Positions 8,596-18,679 of a stretch of DNA of 64,000 nucleotides are shown piece after piece. The number at the start of each line of letters is the position of its first letter. Position 1 is the first letter of the stretch. The stretch lies in assembly GCF_014109765.1 (NCBI RefSeq), contig NZ_CP059139.1:5043001-5107000 (forward strand), in the 5' to 3' direction. Below the pieces are notes generated by a model, which searched no databases, was not told the DNA's origin, and worked only from the letters and a program-made list of their open reading frames with translations. Position numbers and translations under genes: made by a program. Source of the DNA: Pseudomonas berkeleyensis. Lineage in GTDB: Bacteria > Pseudomonadota > Gammaproteobacteria > Pseudomonadales > Pseudomonadaceae.

Positions 8596-10026
8596 ATGGT
8601 CGCCGACATCGCCTACCTGCAGCAGAATCAACAGCAGATCACCCAGCTGGACAGCACCTTCACCCTGCAGCGTGCGGCCTTTGCCAGCAACCCGATGCCA
8701 TCGGCTGAGCAACGTATCCAGTGGCTGAAATCCCTGAGTGAGCTGTTGACCGAACAGCAGGACGCACTGGTCGCCGCGATCTCCGAGGACTTCAGCAACC
8801 GCTCGGCCGACGAGACCCTGCTGGCCGAACTGATGCCCAGCCTGCATGGCATTCACTACGCCACCAAACGCATCAAGAAATGGATGAAGCCGTCGCGGCG
8901 CAGCGTCGGCATGCAGTTCATGCCCGCTTCGGCCAAGGTGATCTACCAGCCGCTGGGCGTGGTCGGCATCATCGTGCCGTGGAACTACCCGCTGTTTCTC
9001 GCCATCGGCCCGCTGACCGGTGCACTGGCTGCCGGCAACCGGGTGATGATCAAGATGAGCGAGTCCACCCCGGCCACCTCGCAGTTGGTCAAGGATCTGC
9101 TGGCGCGCATTTTCCCCGAGGATCTGGTCAGCGTCGCCCTGGGCGAAGCAGAAGTTGGCATGGCCTTCTCCAAGCTGCCGTTCGACCACCTGCTGTTCAC
9201 GGGTGCCACCAGCATCGGTAAACATGTGATGCGCGCCGCCGCCGAGAACCTGACCCCGGTGACCCTGGAGCTGGGCGGCAAGTCACCCGCCATCGTCTCG
9301 GCCTCTGTACCACTGGATCACGCCGCCGAGCGCATCGCCTTCGGCAAGACGCTCAATGCCGGGCAAACCTGCGTGGCGCCGGACTACGTGCTGGTGCCGC
9401 GAGACCGCATCGACGGTTTCGTCAGCGCCTACCGCGAGGTCGTGCAGCGCTTCTACCCAGCGCTCAAGGACAACCCGGACTACACCGCGATCATCAACGA
9501 GCGTCAGCTGGCACGCCTCAACGGTTATCTGCAGGACGCCCAGACCAAGGGCGCGCGCATCGTCCCGCTGTACCCTGAGGCCCAGGGCCGACGCCTGCCA
9601 CAAAGCCTGGTGCTGGACGTCAACGACGATATGAAGCTGATGCAGGACGAGATCTTCGGCCCGCTGCTGCCAGTGGTGCCCTACGACCGTATCGAAGATG
9701 CCTTCGCCTACGTCAACGCACGACCACGGCCGCTGGCGCTTTACTACTTCGGCTACGACAAGCGCGAGCAGCAGCGCGTGCTGCATGAAACCCACTCCGG
9801 CGGCGTGTGCCTGAACGACACCCTGCTGCACGTAGCCCAGGACGACATGCCGTTCGGCGGCGTCGGCCCGTCGGGCATGGGCCACTACCACGGTCATGAA
9901 GGCTTCCTGACCTTCAGCAAGGCCAAGGGCGTGTTCATCAAGCAGCGCTTCAACGCCGCTCGGCTGATCTACCCGCCTTACGGCAAGGCGATCCAGAAGC
10001 TGGTCTACAAATTGTTCGTACGCTGA
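8596..10026 (+). CDS. Aldehyde dehydrogenase, coniferyl-aldehyde-dehydrogenase type
   Basis: A 476-residue NAD(P)-dependent aldehyde dehydrogenase. Catalytic residues are visible: E225 in LELGGKSPA and C259 in GQTCVAPDY, with the cofactor-binding PWNYPL region. The short length and the C-terminal FSKAKGVFIKQ end place it with class 3/coniferyl aldehyde dehydrogenases (CalB-like) and fatty aldehyde dehydrogenases. The AGGAG Shine-Dalgarno sequence is strong. It leads an operon with a Tat-signal protein and a GMC flavoprotein, so the aldehyde is probably the product of that alcohol-oxidising enzyme. Confidence 0.9.
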   Translation: MVADIAYLQQNQQQITQLDSTFTLQRAAFASNPMPSAEQRIQWLKSLSELLTEQQDALVAAISEDFSNRSADETLLAELMPSLHGIHYATKRIKKWMKPSRRSVGMQFMPASAKVIYQPLGVVGIIVPWNYPLFLAIGPLTGALAAGNRVMIKMSESTPATSQLVKDLLARIFPEDLVSVALGEAEVGMAFSKLPFDHLLFTGATSIGKHVMRAAAENLTPVTLELGGKSPAIVSASVPLDHAAERIAFGKTLNAGQTCVAPDYVLVPRDRIDGFVSAYREVVQRFYPALKDNPDYTAIINERQLARLNGYLQDAQTKGARIVPLYPEAQGRRLPQSLVLDVNDDMKLMQDEIFGPLLPVVPYDRIEDAFAYVNARPRPLALYYFGYDKREQQRVLHETHSGGVCLNDTLLHVAQDDMPFGGVGPSGMGHYHGHEGFLTFSKAKGVFIKQRFNAARLIYPPYGKAIQKLVYKLFVR

Positions 10027-10033
10027 AACGACG

Positions 10034-10052
10034 CGGGCCTGGCCCGTTCTAC
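10034..10052 (-). repeat. Single REP-like palindrome
   Basis: Stem CGGGCC/GGCCCG (10034-10039 with 10041-10046) followed by CTAC (10049-10052) in the 43-base gap between the aldehyde dehydrogenase and the Tat-signal gene. It is shorter than the other REPs here and assigned mainly by its GTAG head. Confidence 0.5.
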
Positions 10053-10069
10053 GCCTGGTGATAACAACA

Positions 10070-10615
10070 ATGAACGACACCACTCTTCCAACGCCGCAAC
10101 TGTCGCGGCGCAACCTGCTCAAGGTCGGCCTGATGGGCACGGCGCTTCTCGGCACTGCCGGGTTGACCGCAACCCTCAGCGGCTGCTCCGCCAGCACACC
10201 GGCCAGCGGCTACCTGATCCTGCGCAGCAGCGACCTGCCCTTTCTGCGCGCGCTGATCCCGGTGATGCTCAATGGCGCCGTCAGCGCCGAGCAGATGCCG
10301 CAGGCCATCGACGGCACACTGAAGAGCCTCGACACCAGCCTGGCGCACCTGTCGCCGGAGATGCTGAAGCTCACCGTGCAACTGTTCGACGTGCTGGCCC
10401 TGCCCATCACCCGTGGCCCGCTGACCGGGGTCTGGGGCAGTTGGGACAACGCCAGCGGCGATGACGTGCGGCAGTTCCTCACCCGCTGGCAGAACAGCAG
10501 CCTGAGCCTGCTACGCATGGGCCACGCCTCGCTGCTGCAGCTGGTGATGATGGCCTGGTACAGCCGCCAGGAGGCCTGGGCGCATTGCGGCTACCCCGGC
10601 CCACCCACGGTCTGA
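10070..10615 (+). CDS. Tat-signal small subunit of a flavin dehydrogenase (gluconate 2-DH subunit 3-like)
   Basis: A 181-residue protein. Its N-terminus has the twin-arginine motif SRRNLLK, then a hydrophobic stretch and a Ser/Ala/Cys-rich region (LSGCSAS), so it should be Tat-exported and might be lipidated. The C-terminal W-x-H-x-GYPGPP ending resembles small (gamma) subunits that accompany GMC dehydrogenases. I used the ATG at 10070, just ahead of the Tat motif. The GMC gene follows and lacks its own signal peptide, so this subunit may carry it across the membrane. The subunit-3 assignment is inferred from motif and context. Confidence 0.72.
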   Translation: MNDTTLPTPQLSRRNLLKVGLMGTALLGTAGLTATLSGCSASTPASGYLILRSSDLPFLRALIPVMLNGAVSAEQMPQAIDGTLKSLDTSLAHLSPEMLKLTVQLFDVLALPITRGPLTGVWGSWDNASGDDVRQFLTRWQNSSLSLLRMGHASLLQLVMMAWYSRQEAWAHCGYPGPPTV

Positions 10616-10633
10616 AGACCTGTCGCGGATTCC

Positions 10634-10695
10634 GTAGGGTGCGCCGTGCGCACCACAAAACGGGGTTGAGCCTCGGTGCGTGCGGCGCACCCTAC
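10634..10695 (+). repeat. Head-to-head REP pair, GGTGCGC family
   Basis: Element 1 is GTAG (10634-10637) plus stem GGTGCGC-CGT-GCGCACC (10638-10654). The inverted element has arms GGTGCG/CGCACC (10675-10691) and CTAC (10692-10695). It lies between the Tat-signal gene and the GMC gene. Confidence 0.82.
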
Positions 10696-10739
10696 CCGCT
10701 CCGTCTCGCTCGCAGTGAATGACAAGAAGAGAGCCTGAA

Positions 10740-12332
10740 ATGCCTGTACCCGATCTGTTCAAGCAAGGCCTGGCCAAGGGTTGGAAGACATACGACGGTT
10801 CACGCCTGGAAAACGACCTGACACTGGAAGCCGACGTCGCCATCGTCGGCAGCGGTGCCGGCGGTGGCACCACGGCAGAAATCCTCAGCGCCGCCGGCTA
10901 CAAGGTGCTGCTGATCGAGGAAGGCCCGCTGAAGACCAGCGACGACTTCAAGATGCAGGAGTCCGAGGCCTACCCGAATCTCTATCAGGAAGGCATCGGC
11001 CGCATGAGCAAGGACGGCGCCATCACCATCCTGCAGGGCCGTGCCGTGGGGGGCACCACGCTGATCAACTGGACCAGCAGCTTCCGCACGCCGCCACAAA
11101 CCCTGGCACATTGGGCCGAGGCCCATGGTGTGAAAGGCCATGATGTCGAGTCCATGGCGCCCTGGTTCGAGAAAATGGAGCAGCGCCTGGGCGTCGCCCC
11201 CTGGATGGTGCCGCCGAATGCCAACAACGAGGTGATCCGCACTGGCTGCGACAAACTCGGCTACCACTGGTCTGTCATCCCACGCAACGTGCGCGGCTGC
11301 TGGAACCTCGGCTACTGCGGCATGGGCTGCCCGACCAACGCCAAGCAATCGATGCTGGTCACCACCATCCCCGCGACCCTGGAGGCTGGCGGCGAGCTGC
11401 TTTACCTGGCGCGCGCCGACAAGCTGGTGATCGAAGGCGACAAGGTGGTCGGCATCGACTGCCTGGGCATGGACGAACGCTGCGTAGCACCCAACGGCAA
11501 GCGCATTCGCGTCAAGGCGCGGCATTACGTGCTGGCCGGCGGCGGTATCAATACCCCCGGTATCCTGCTGCGCTCCGAAGTGCCCGATCCGCACAAGCGG
11601 ATCGGCCGACGCACCTATCTGCACCTGGTGAATTTCTCCGCTGCGCAGTTCGAGCAGGTGATCAATCCCTTCTACGGCGCACCGCAATCGCTCTACTCCG
11701 ACCATTTCCAGTGGGACGACGGCACCACCGGGCGGCTCTCCTACAAACTGGAAGTGCCGCCGCTGCAGCCGGCGCTGACCGCCACCCTGCTCGGTGATTT
11801 CGGCCGTGAGAACGCTCTGCGCATGGAGCAACTGCCGCACACCAACGTGATGCTCGCGCTGCTACGCGACGGTTTCCACCCCGACTGCGCCGAAGGCCGC
11901 GTGGAACTGCGCGGTGACGGCAGTCCGGTGCTCGACTACCAGATGACCGATTACACCTGGGACGGCGTGCGCCGCGCCTTCCTGACCATGGCCGAAATCC
12001 AGTTCGCCGCCGGGGCCAAGGCAGTGATGCCAACCCACGCCGATGCGCGCTTCGTCAGCACCTGGGGCGAAGCCCGAGAGATGATCGAGAACCTCGATCT
12101 GGCGCTGTACCGCACACGCCTGGGCAGTGCCCACGTGATGGGCGGCTGCGCCATGGGCGAAGACCCGCAACAGGCGGTGGTCGACAGCCTGGGCCGCCAT
12201 CATCAGCTCGGCAACCTGTCGATCCACGATGGCTCGCTGTTCCCCACCAGCATCGGCGCTAATCCGCAGTTGTCGATCTACGGGCTGACCTCGAAACTGG
12301 CCACCTTGCTGGCCGAGCGCCTGAGAAGCTGA
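10740..12332 (+). CDS. GMC family FAD-dependent oxidoreductase (long-chain alcohol oxidase-like)
   Basis: A 530-residue flavoprotein. It shows the FAD-binding Rossmann motif GSGAGGGTTAEIL at about residues 40-52, the second GMC signature GRAVGGTTLINW, and a Cys-rich CWNLGYCGMGCPTNAKQS segment characteristic of fatty-alcohol-oxidase-type GMC proteins. The C-terminal GMC domain has GGCAMG and the conserved GANPQLSIYGL. The ATG at 10740 is preceded by AAGAGAG. No signal peptide is visible. With the upstream aldehyde dehydrogenase it would convert an alcohol to an aldehyde and then an acid. The exact substrate is not readable from sequence. Confidence 0.88.
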   Translation: MPVPDLFKQGLAKGWKTYDGSRLENDLTLEADVAIVGSGAGGGTTAEILSAAGYKVLLIEEGPLKTSDDFKMQESEAYPNLYQEGIGRMSKDGAITILQGRAVGGTTLINWTSSFRTPPQTLAHWAEAHGVKGHDVESMAPWFEKMEQRLGVAPWMVPPNANNEVIRTGCDKLGYHWSVIPRNVRGCWNLGYCGMGCPTNAKQSMLVTTIPATLEAGGELLYLARADKLVIEGDKVVGIDCLGMDERCVAPNGKRIRVKARHYVLAGGGINTPGILLRSEVPDPHKRIGRRTYLHLVNFSAAQFEQVINPFYGAPQSLYSDHFQWDDGTTGRLSYKLEVPPLQPALTATLLGDFGRENALRMEQLPHTNVMLALLRDGFHPDCAEGRVELRGDGSPVLDYQMTDYTWDGVRRAFLTMAEIQFAAGAKAVMPTHADARFVSTWGEAREMIENLDLALYRTRLGSAHVMGGCAMGEDPQQAVVDSLGRHHQLGNLSIHDGSLFPTSIGANPQLSIYGLTSKLATLLAERLRS

Positions 12333-12333
12333 G

Positions 12334-13675
<1,342 letters not shown>

Positions 13676-13688
13676 TCACATCTCCTGT

Positions 13689-13711
13689 GCGGAGGGCCAG
13701 CGGCCTTCCGC
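13689..13711 (+). terminator. Hairpin after the ferredoxin gene
   Basis: GCGGAGGGCC (13689-13698) pairs with GGCCTTCCGC (13702-13711) with one G-T wobble and a 3-base loop. No clear T-run follows, so it may be a weak or Rho-assisted terminator. Confidence 0.45.
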
Positions 13712-13791
13712 CCGCGCGTTGCCCGTTCTGCCCCTCGCCAGAGCAAGGCTGTTAAGCTTCCAGCTTCCTTCAGCCGCCCTTGGTAGATCGC

Positions 13792-15450
13792 ATGTTGCGC
13801 AAACTCCTGCTATCGACCCTGCTGCTCAGTGCCAGCCTGCTGGCCCAGGCAGCGCCGCACCAGGCAGCCATTGCCACCGCTCACCCTGCCGCCACCGCTG
13901 CGGCGCAGCAGATGCTGGACGCTGGCGGCAACGCCTTCGATGCAGCCGTCGCGGCCAGCGCTGCCTTGGCAGTGGTCGAGCCCTATGGTTCAGGCCTCGG
14001 CGGAGGCGGCTTCTTTCTGCTGCGCAGCGCTGGCGAAACACCCGGCTATGATTTTCTCGACGCACGCGAGCGCGCCCCATTGGAGGCCAAGCCGGATCTC
14101 TACGTGCGCGACGGCAAGGTGCAGCGCGAACTGTCGCTCAACGGCGCACTGGCTGCAGCGATTCCTGGCCTGCCAGCGGCACTGGTCGAACTGGCTGAAC
14201 ACCATGGTCGCTTGCCACTGAAGACCAGCCTGGCTCCGGCGATTCGCCTGGCCAATGAAGGTTTCGCTGTCGATCGCGTCTACCGCGAGCGCGCCGCCTG
14301 GCGCCTGGCTGCCCTGCGTGATGACGTGGAAAGCGCGAAGCTGTTCCTCGACCAGAATGAAATTCCCGCTGAAGGCTATCTGCTGCGCCAGACGGATCTG
14401 GCCACCACCCTGCAAGCCTTGGCAGAACATGGCCGTGAAGGTTTCTACACCGGCCCGGTGGCCGAACGCCTGGTCACCGGGGTGCGTCATGCAGGTGGCA
14501 TCTGGACACTGGATGACCTTCATGAATACCGCATCGCCCGCCGCGAACCACTGCGTTTTGCACTCGAAGACGGCCGCGAGCTGATCAGCGCACCGCCCCC
14601 TTCGGCAGGCGGCGTGGCCCTGGCACAGAGCCTGGCGATGCTCGAACAATTGCCCTGGCGCGACGCCGAACCGGTTCAGCGCGTGCATTACGTGGTCGAA
14701 GCCCTACGCCGCGCCTACCGCGATCGAGGCCTGCTGGGCGACCCGGACTTCATCAAGAACCCACTGGAACAACTGCTCTCGCCGGGACATCTGGCGGTAC
14801 TCGCCGGCAGCATCGACCCCGAGCAGGCCACCCCCAGCTCCAGCCTGCCTCCGGCTGGCACTTGGCACGAAGGCGACCACACCACCCACTTCGCCGTGCT
14901 CGATGCAGAGGGCAATGCGGTCGCTGCCACGCTGTCGATCAACCTGCCGTTCGGCGCTGCCTTCACCGTGCCCGGCACCGGCGTGCTGCTCAACGACGAG
15001 ATGGACGATTTCGCCGCTGACGTGCAAGGCGCCAACACCTACGGCCTGGCCGGCAGCCAGGCCAATGTCATTGCTGGCGGCAAACGCCCGCTGTCCTCCA
15101 TGAGCCCGAGCTTCATCGAGAGCAGCGACGAATTCGCCGCCTTCGGTACCCCTGGGGGCAGCCGCATTCCCAGCATGGTGCTGCTGTCGATGCTCGAATA
15201 CCTGGACGATCAGCCCATCGAGCGCTGGCCGGCAGTGGCCCGTTACCACCATCAGTTCCTGCCGGACGTGATCGAGCACGAACCGGATACCTTCAGCGAC
15301 GAGCAGGTCGCCGAACTGCAGAAGCGCGGCTACGAGCTCAAGCGCCTGGATCGGCAGTATGGCAATCAGCAGGTGCTGTTCTGGGACAAGGTCAGCGGCG
15401 AGGTAAAGGCCGCCAGCGATCCACGGGGTATCGGCACGGCAACCCCGTAG
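13792..15450 (+). CDS. ggt: Gamma-glutamyltransferase (glutathione hydrolase)
   Basis: A periplasmic Ntn hydrolase that removes the gamma-glutamyl group from glutathione and related compounds. A signal peptide covers residues 1-19 (LLLSASLLAQAA). The proenzyme self-cleaves before the catalytic Thr in HTTHFAVLD (about Thr364), giving large and small subunits. Further conserved parts are GNAFDAAVA near the N-terminus and GGKRPLSSMSPS near the C-terminus. The length of 552 residues is typical. The ATG at 13792 starts directly at the signal peptide. The TAG stop coincides with the head of a REP element. Confidence 0.93.
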   Translation: MLRKLLLSTLLLSASLLAQAAPHQAAIATAHPAATAAAQQMLDAGGNAFDAAVAASAALAVVEPYGSGLGGGGFFLLRSAGETPGYDFLDARERAPLEAKPDLYVRDGKVQRELSLNGALAAAIPGLPAALVELAEHHGRLPLKTSLAPAIRLANEGFAVDRVYRERAAWRLAALRDDVESAKLFLDQNEIPAEGYLLRQTDLATTLQALAEHGREGFYTGPVAERLVTGVRHAGGIWTLDDLHEYRIARREPLRFALEDGRELISAPPPSAGGVALAQSLAMLEQLPWRDAEPVQRVHYVVEALRRAYRDRGLLGDPDFIKNPLEQLLSPGHLAVLAGSIDPEQATPSSSLPPAGTWHEGDHTTHFAVLDAEGNAVAATLSINLPFGAAFTVPGTGVLLNDEMDDFAADVQGANTYGLAGSQANVIAGGKRPLSSMSPSFIESSDEFAAFGTPGGSRIPSMVLLSMLEYLDDQPIERWPAVARYHHQFLPDVIEHEPDTFSDEQVAELQKRGYELKRLDRQYGNQQVLFWDKVSGEVKAASDPRGIGTATP

Positions 15451-15655
15451 CCCGGATTGCATCCGGGTTAGCGACGCGTGGTAATCCATAGCAAGTAGCG
15501 TACTTGCGAAGATGTACGCCCAGATCACAGTTGGCGGAGTGTTCGCTGACGCTCCTGACTCCGCCCTACTGACTGACGCTCCGAAGTGTTGCTACGAGGG
15601 CGGCGCTCCGTTCGCGAAGCAGGACGCCAGCATTCCCCGGACTGCATCGGGCTAC
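15447..15655 (+). repeat. Cluster of four REP-like palindromes between ggt and the Na/Pi gene
   Basis: There are four elements. (1) GTAG (15447-15450) with stem CCCGGAT-TGC-ATCCGGG (15451-15467). (2) GTAG (15495-15498) followed by a degenerate GCGTACTT...GTACGCC palindrome. (3) Inverted, GGCGGAGT/ACTCCGCC (15533-15540 with 15558-15565) then CTAC (15566-15569). (4) Inverted and degenerate, CCCCGGACTGCATCGGG then CTAC (15652-15655). Elements 2 and 3 match the doublet after rsmD. The cluster fills the whole convergent gap. Confidence 0.78.
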
Positions 15656-17493
15656 GAAAGCTGAATCAGACTCTCCTGCTCATCGCCCAGACGGCGCAGC
15701 TCACGGAACAGCGCCTGCTCGTCACCGAGCATCAACACGTTGCGCAGGCTCTGGAAGATGCGGCTGACGTAGCCCAGGTCATTCATCAGCGAGCTGGTCT
15801 GCAGGCCGTCCAGCCGGCCGTTGCGCACCTCGGCGAACAGCCGCTGACGGAACTGCGCATCGAAGTTCGCTGCCTGTTCATCGAGCCAGCGCAAGCGCGA
15901 CTGCCAAGCCTCCTCGGGCAGGTCGGCCCGCGCCAGCTCGCGCACCTCATGCAGGCTGAAAAGCAGGTGCCGGCGCAGTTCGACATAGGCATCGCGCGCG
16001 CCGGAGGGCGGCGCATCGAGGTAATGGCCGAGATTCTTCTGCAGATGCTTGGCGTCCTTAACCGCATCCACCAACTGCAGCGCCGCCAGCTGGCAACTGA
16101 CCCAGAATTGCTGGTGCGCCTCGTCCATGGGCAGCTCCATGCGTCCCATGAAGCTCAGCAGGTCGGCATATACCCCCTTGATATGAAACTGATACAGGTG
16201 CTCGGCATCGAAGCCGCCCTGCGTCGGTTTGGCCTGTAGCAGTTGCTCGTCGGCGCGTGCCCGCGCCAGTTGATCCACCGGCAGGTAGAGCGCATGGCAG
16301 ATCACCTCCAGGCTCAGGCGCCCGAGGTGCCCCAGCTCCTGCACTACGGCCACGGATGCCGACTCCACCGAATCCAGCGCACGCTCATTGAGGTAACGTG
16401 CGCGAGTACGCTCCGGCTCGCTGACCGCCGCCGGCGCCAGCTCGGTGATCAGCACCTGCGGTTCGCTGCGCTCGGGCAGCCAGCGGATCAGGTACTGCGC
16501 CAGACGCCCCTGCAGGGGCCAGAACAGCATCACGCCCATGGCGTTGAACAGGGTATGGAACATCGCCAGCTGGATCAGGCTGTTCTCACCGAGCCCCAGC
16601 GGTTCGGCCAGCGCGTGCACCAGCCAGGTCAGCGGCCCGAGCAGGACGAATGCCAGTACACCGGTGACCACGTTGAACAGGACATGCGCCAGGGCAAGGC
16701 GCTGACCGCTGCGGTTGCCGCCCAGCGAGCCGACAAAACCAGTGGTCACGCTGCTGCCGATATTCGAACCGATGGCGATGGCCAGGCTCTGGCTCAATTC
16801 CAGCTGACCACCGGCCAGTGCGGCGAGGGTCAGCATCAACGTGGCATGACTGGATTGCAGCACCACGGTGATGCCCATGCCGATCGCGGTGAACAGCAAC
16901 GCGCCACGCAGTCCACCTTCCTGGTAGCCGGTCATGTCCAGGCCATCGCCGAAGCTGGCGAAGCCTTCCTTGATCTGGTCGATACCCAGGAAGATGAAGG
17001 CGATCCCCAGAACGATACGCCCGGCCGCCTTGCTCTTGGCGCCGAAGAAGCCGGCCAGCACGCCGAACACCAGCAACGGCAGTGCCAGCGGACTCAGGCT
17101 GAGATTCTGCCCGGCCAGTGCCAGCAACCAGATACCGCTGGTGGCCCCCAGATTGGCGCCGAACAGAATGGCGATACCACCGGCCAGCTGGATCAATCCG
17201 GTACTGATGAAGGCGATGGTCAGCAGCGACACCAGCGTGCTGGACTGCAGCAGCAGTGTGCCGCCGACGCCGAACAGCAGGCTCTTGAACGGCGTCGAGG
17301 TGCTGCTCCCGAGTATCTGCTCCAGCTTGCTGCCGGCCAGCTGGCGCAGCCCTTCCTCCAGGCATTGCATACCGAACAGGAAGATCGCCAGGCCGGCGCA
17401 CAGCTGCAGCCAGCCCTGGCTGAACCAGAACGAGGCGACCAGCCCCGATACCACCAGCAACAGCATCACCCAGCGCAGGTACTTCATTACCAC
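15652..17493 (-). CDS. Na+/phosphate symporter family protein with PhoU-like domain
   Basis: A 613-residue NptA/YjbB-type (PNaS family) transporter. The N-terminal ~330 residues hold two inverted Na_Pi_cotrans repeats with the QSS signatures (LLQSSTLVSLLTIAF and VLQSSHATLMLTLAAL) that mark the substrate site. The C-terminal ~230 residues are soluble and helical, as in PhoU-like domains. It would import phosphate with sodium or help set intracellular phosphate. It converges on ggt, and its last bases overlap the final REP. Confidence 0.9.
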   Translation of the reverse strand: MVMKYLRWVMLLLVVSGLVASFWFSQGWLQLCAGLAIFLFGMQCLEEGLRQLAGSKLEQILGSSTSTPFKSLLFGVGGTLLLQSSTLVSLLTIAFISTGLIQLAGGIAILFGANLGATSGIWLLALAGQNLSLSPLALPLLVFGVLAGFFGAKSKAAGRIVLGIAFIFLGIDQIKEGFASFGDGLDMTGYQEGGLRGALLFTAIGMGITVVLQSSHATLMLTLAALAGGQLELSQSLAIAIGSNIGSSVTTGFVGSLGGNRSGQRLALAHVLFNVVTGVLAFVLLGPLTWLVHALAEPLGLGENSLIQLAMFHTLFNAMGVMLFWPLQGRLAQYLIRWLPERSEPQVLITELAPAAVSEPERTRARYLNERALDSVESASVAVVQELGHLGRLSLEVICHALYLPVDQLARARADEQLLQAKPTQGGFDAEHLYQFHIKGVYADLLSFMGRMELPMDEAHQQFWVSCQLAALQLVDAVKDAKHLQKNLGHYLDAPPSGARDAYVELRRHLLFSLHEVRELARADLPEEAWQSRLRWLDEQAANFDAQFRQRLFAEVRNGRLDGLQTSSLMNDLGYVSRIFQSLRNVLMLGDEQALFRELRRLGDEQESLIQLS

Positions 17494-17527
17494 CGTTTAA
17501 TCCTTTTAGCGGTGCGCAGACAAAAAC

Positions 17528-17555
17528 GACCCTGGCTCATCACTGAGCCAGGGTC
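17528..17555 (-). terminator. Intrinsic terminator for the small secreted protein gene
   Basis: A perfect 12-base stem GACCCTGGCTCA/TGAGCCAGGGTC (17528-17539 with 17544-17555) with a TCAC loop. Read on the minus strand it is followed by GTTTTTG, a U-tract, so it terminates transcription from the gene at 17586-17933. Confidence 0.85.
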
Positions 17556-17585
17556 TGAAGACTATCTGTAACAGCGAACTAACGA

Positions 17586-17933
17586 CTACTGACGATTGTT
17601 GTAACCCGTCTGGGTACAGCCCAGGCAACGTACGAAAGCAGCCTTGCCCGGATCGACAACCAGCGCCTTGCCGGTAGCGCCAATACCGCCGCCCGTAGCG
17701 GTGAATGGCAGGGAAACCACGAACAGCCCAGCACCGATGACCGTGGCGCCGATCAGCAGAGGACGCGCAATCAGCAGGTCACCGATCATCGCAAAGGCAG
17801 GCGGCGCCTCGACCGTATAGAGCGGGTCGCCACTGGCGTTCTGCGGAGCATCTGGATATTGCGCATGAACCGGCAATGCGCAAATGCCGGTGGTCAGCGC
17901 CAGGACAGCAGCGGTAGTGCGAAAGGGTTTCAT
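17586..17933 (-). CDS. Small exported protein with a multidrug-transporter-like hydrophobic core, unknown function
   Basis: A 115-residue protein starting at the ATG at 17933 ([16 protein letters not shown]), with a signal peptide cleaved near VHAQ (about residue 23). After a Pro-rich linker there is one hydrophobic region (about residues 50-85: [19 protein letters not shown]), then a Gly-rich stretch and a C-terminal CLGCTQTGY with a CxxC pair. Similar short Pseudomonas proteins are annotated only as hypothetical or multidrug transporter. The gene has its own terminator, so it is likely a single-gene unit. I cannot assign a function. Confidence 0.7.
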   Translation of the reverse strand: MKPFRTTAAVLALTTGICALPVHAQYPDAPQNASGDPLYTVEAPPAFAMIGDLLIARPLLIGATVIGAGLFVVSLPFTATGGGIGATGKALVVDPGKAAFVRCLGCTQTGYNNRQ

Positions 17934-18011
17934 GGTGCGATCCTTCAGCTTGTTCTGGATAAAGTGCCAGTAACTATAACAGCGCATTGGTAATTGTCAG
18001 CGTGACGGACA

Positions 18012-18590
18012 TCAATCGCCATGAAAGGCGTATTCCGGCTTTTTCGGCACATAAGGGCGAAAGAACGCCAGCATGGCCGCCAGATCGGCTTTCTCGTCCC
18101 CCGTCGGCTGAAAGGTCGGGCCGATCAACACGCGACGGTGCTGGTAGTCCAGCGCCCCGAGCACGATGGGCACCCCAGCGCCCAGCGCGATATGGTAGAA
18201 GCCCATTTTCCAGCGCTCGACCTTCTTGCGCGTGCCCTCTGGCGAGAGCACCAGAATGAACTCGTCGTGCTCGCGAAAGGCCTGCACCGCCTGCTCCACG
18301 GTATTGCCCTGACGATCACGACGGATCGCAATACCGCCCCAGGCACGCATCAGCCCACCGAACGGCCACTGGAAGATGCTGTGCTTGCCGAACCAGCGGG
18401 CATTCAGGCGCAGCACGAACTTCACCGCGATGAAGATCACGAAGTCCCAATTGGACGTGTGGTGAGCGCCGATGGCGACGAACTTGTCGAGCTTGGGCAA
18501 CTCGCCCTCGATACGCCAGCCCATGAGTTTCAGAACGCTACGCCCCAGCCATTCGGCAGCCGGATTGCGCGGTAAGTAGTTACCGGACAT
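18012..18590 (-). CDS. PlsC-like 1-acyl-glycerol-3-phosphate acyltransferase
   Basis: A 192-residue cytoplasmic or peripheral-membrane acyltransferase. It has the catalytic HX4D motif as HHTSNWD, the second block with FGKHSIFQWPFGGLMR, and the substrate-binding PEGTR motif in LSPEGTRKK. It is shorter than PlsC and lacks a membrane segment, typical of the small glycerol acyltransferases found in many Pseudomonas. It probably acylates lysophosphatidic acid or a related lipid; the acceptor is not certain. Confidence 0.88.
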   Translation of the reverse strand: MSGNYLPRNPAAEWLGRSVLKLMGWRIEGELPKLDKFVAIGAHHTSNWDFVIFIAVKFVLRLNARWFGKHSIFQWPFGGLMRAWGGIAIRRDRQGNTVEQAVQAFREHDEFILVLSPEGTRKKVERWKMGFYHIALGAGVPIVLGALDYQHRRVLIGPTFQPTGDEKADLAAMLAFFRPYVPKKPEYAFHGD

Positions 18591-18618
18591 CTAACACCTT
18601 CGTTTTTATTGTTATCAC

Positions 18619-18671
18619 GTAGGGCGGGTGCAACCCGCCAAAGGCGCACAGGCGGGTTACACCCGCCCTAC
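18619..18671 (+). repeat. Head-to-head REP pair, GGCGGGT family
   Basis: GTAG (18619-18622) plus GGCGGGT-GCA-ACCCGCC (18623-18639), then the inverted GGCGGGT-TAC-ACCCGCC (18651-18667) plus CTAC (18668-18671). The spacing is only 11 bases, so the two could fold into one long hairpin. It lies between mutM and the acyltransferase gene. Confidence 0.85.
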
Positions 18672-18679
18672 ACGGAGCC

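Noticed and set aside
16243..17571. Antisense open frame (442 codons) opposite the Na/Pi symporter gene
   Set aside because: Gln/His/Ala-rich composition typical of shadow frames; the minus strand has clear QSS transporter motifs.
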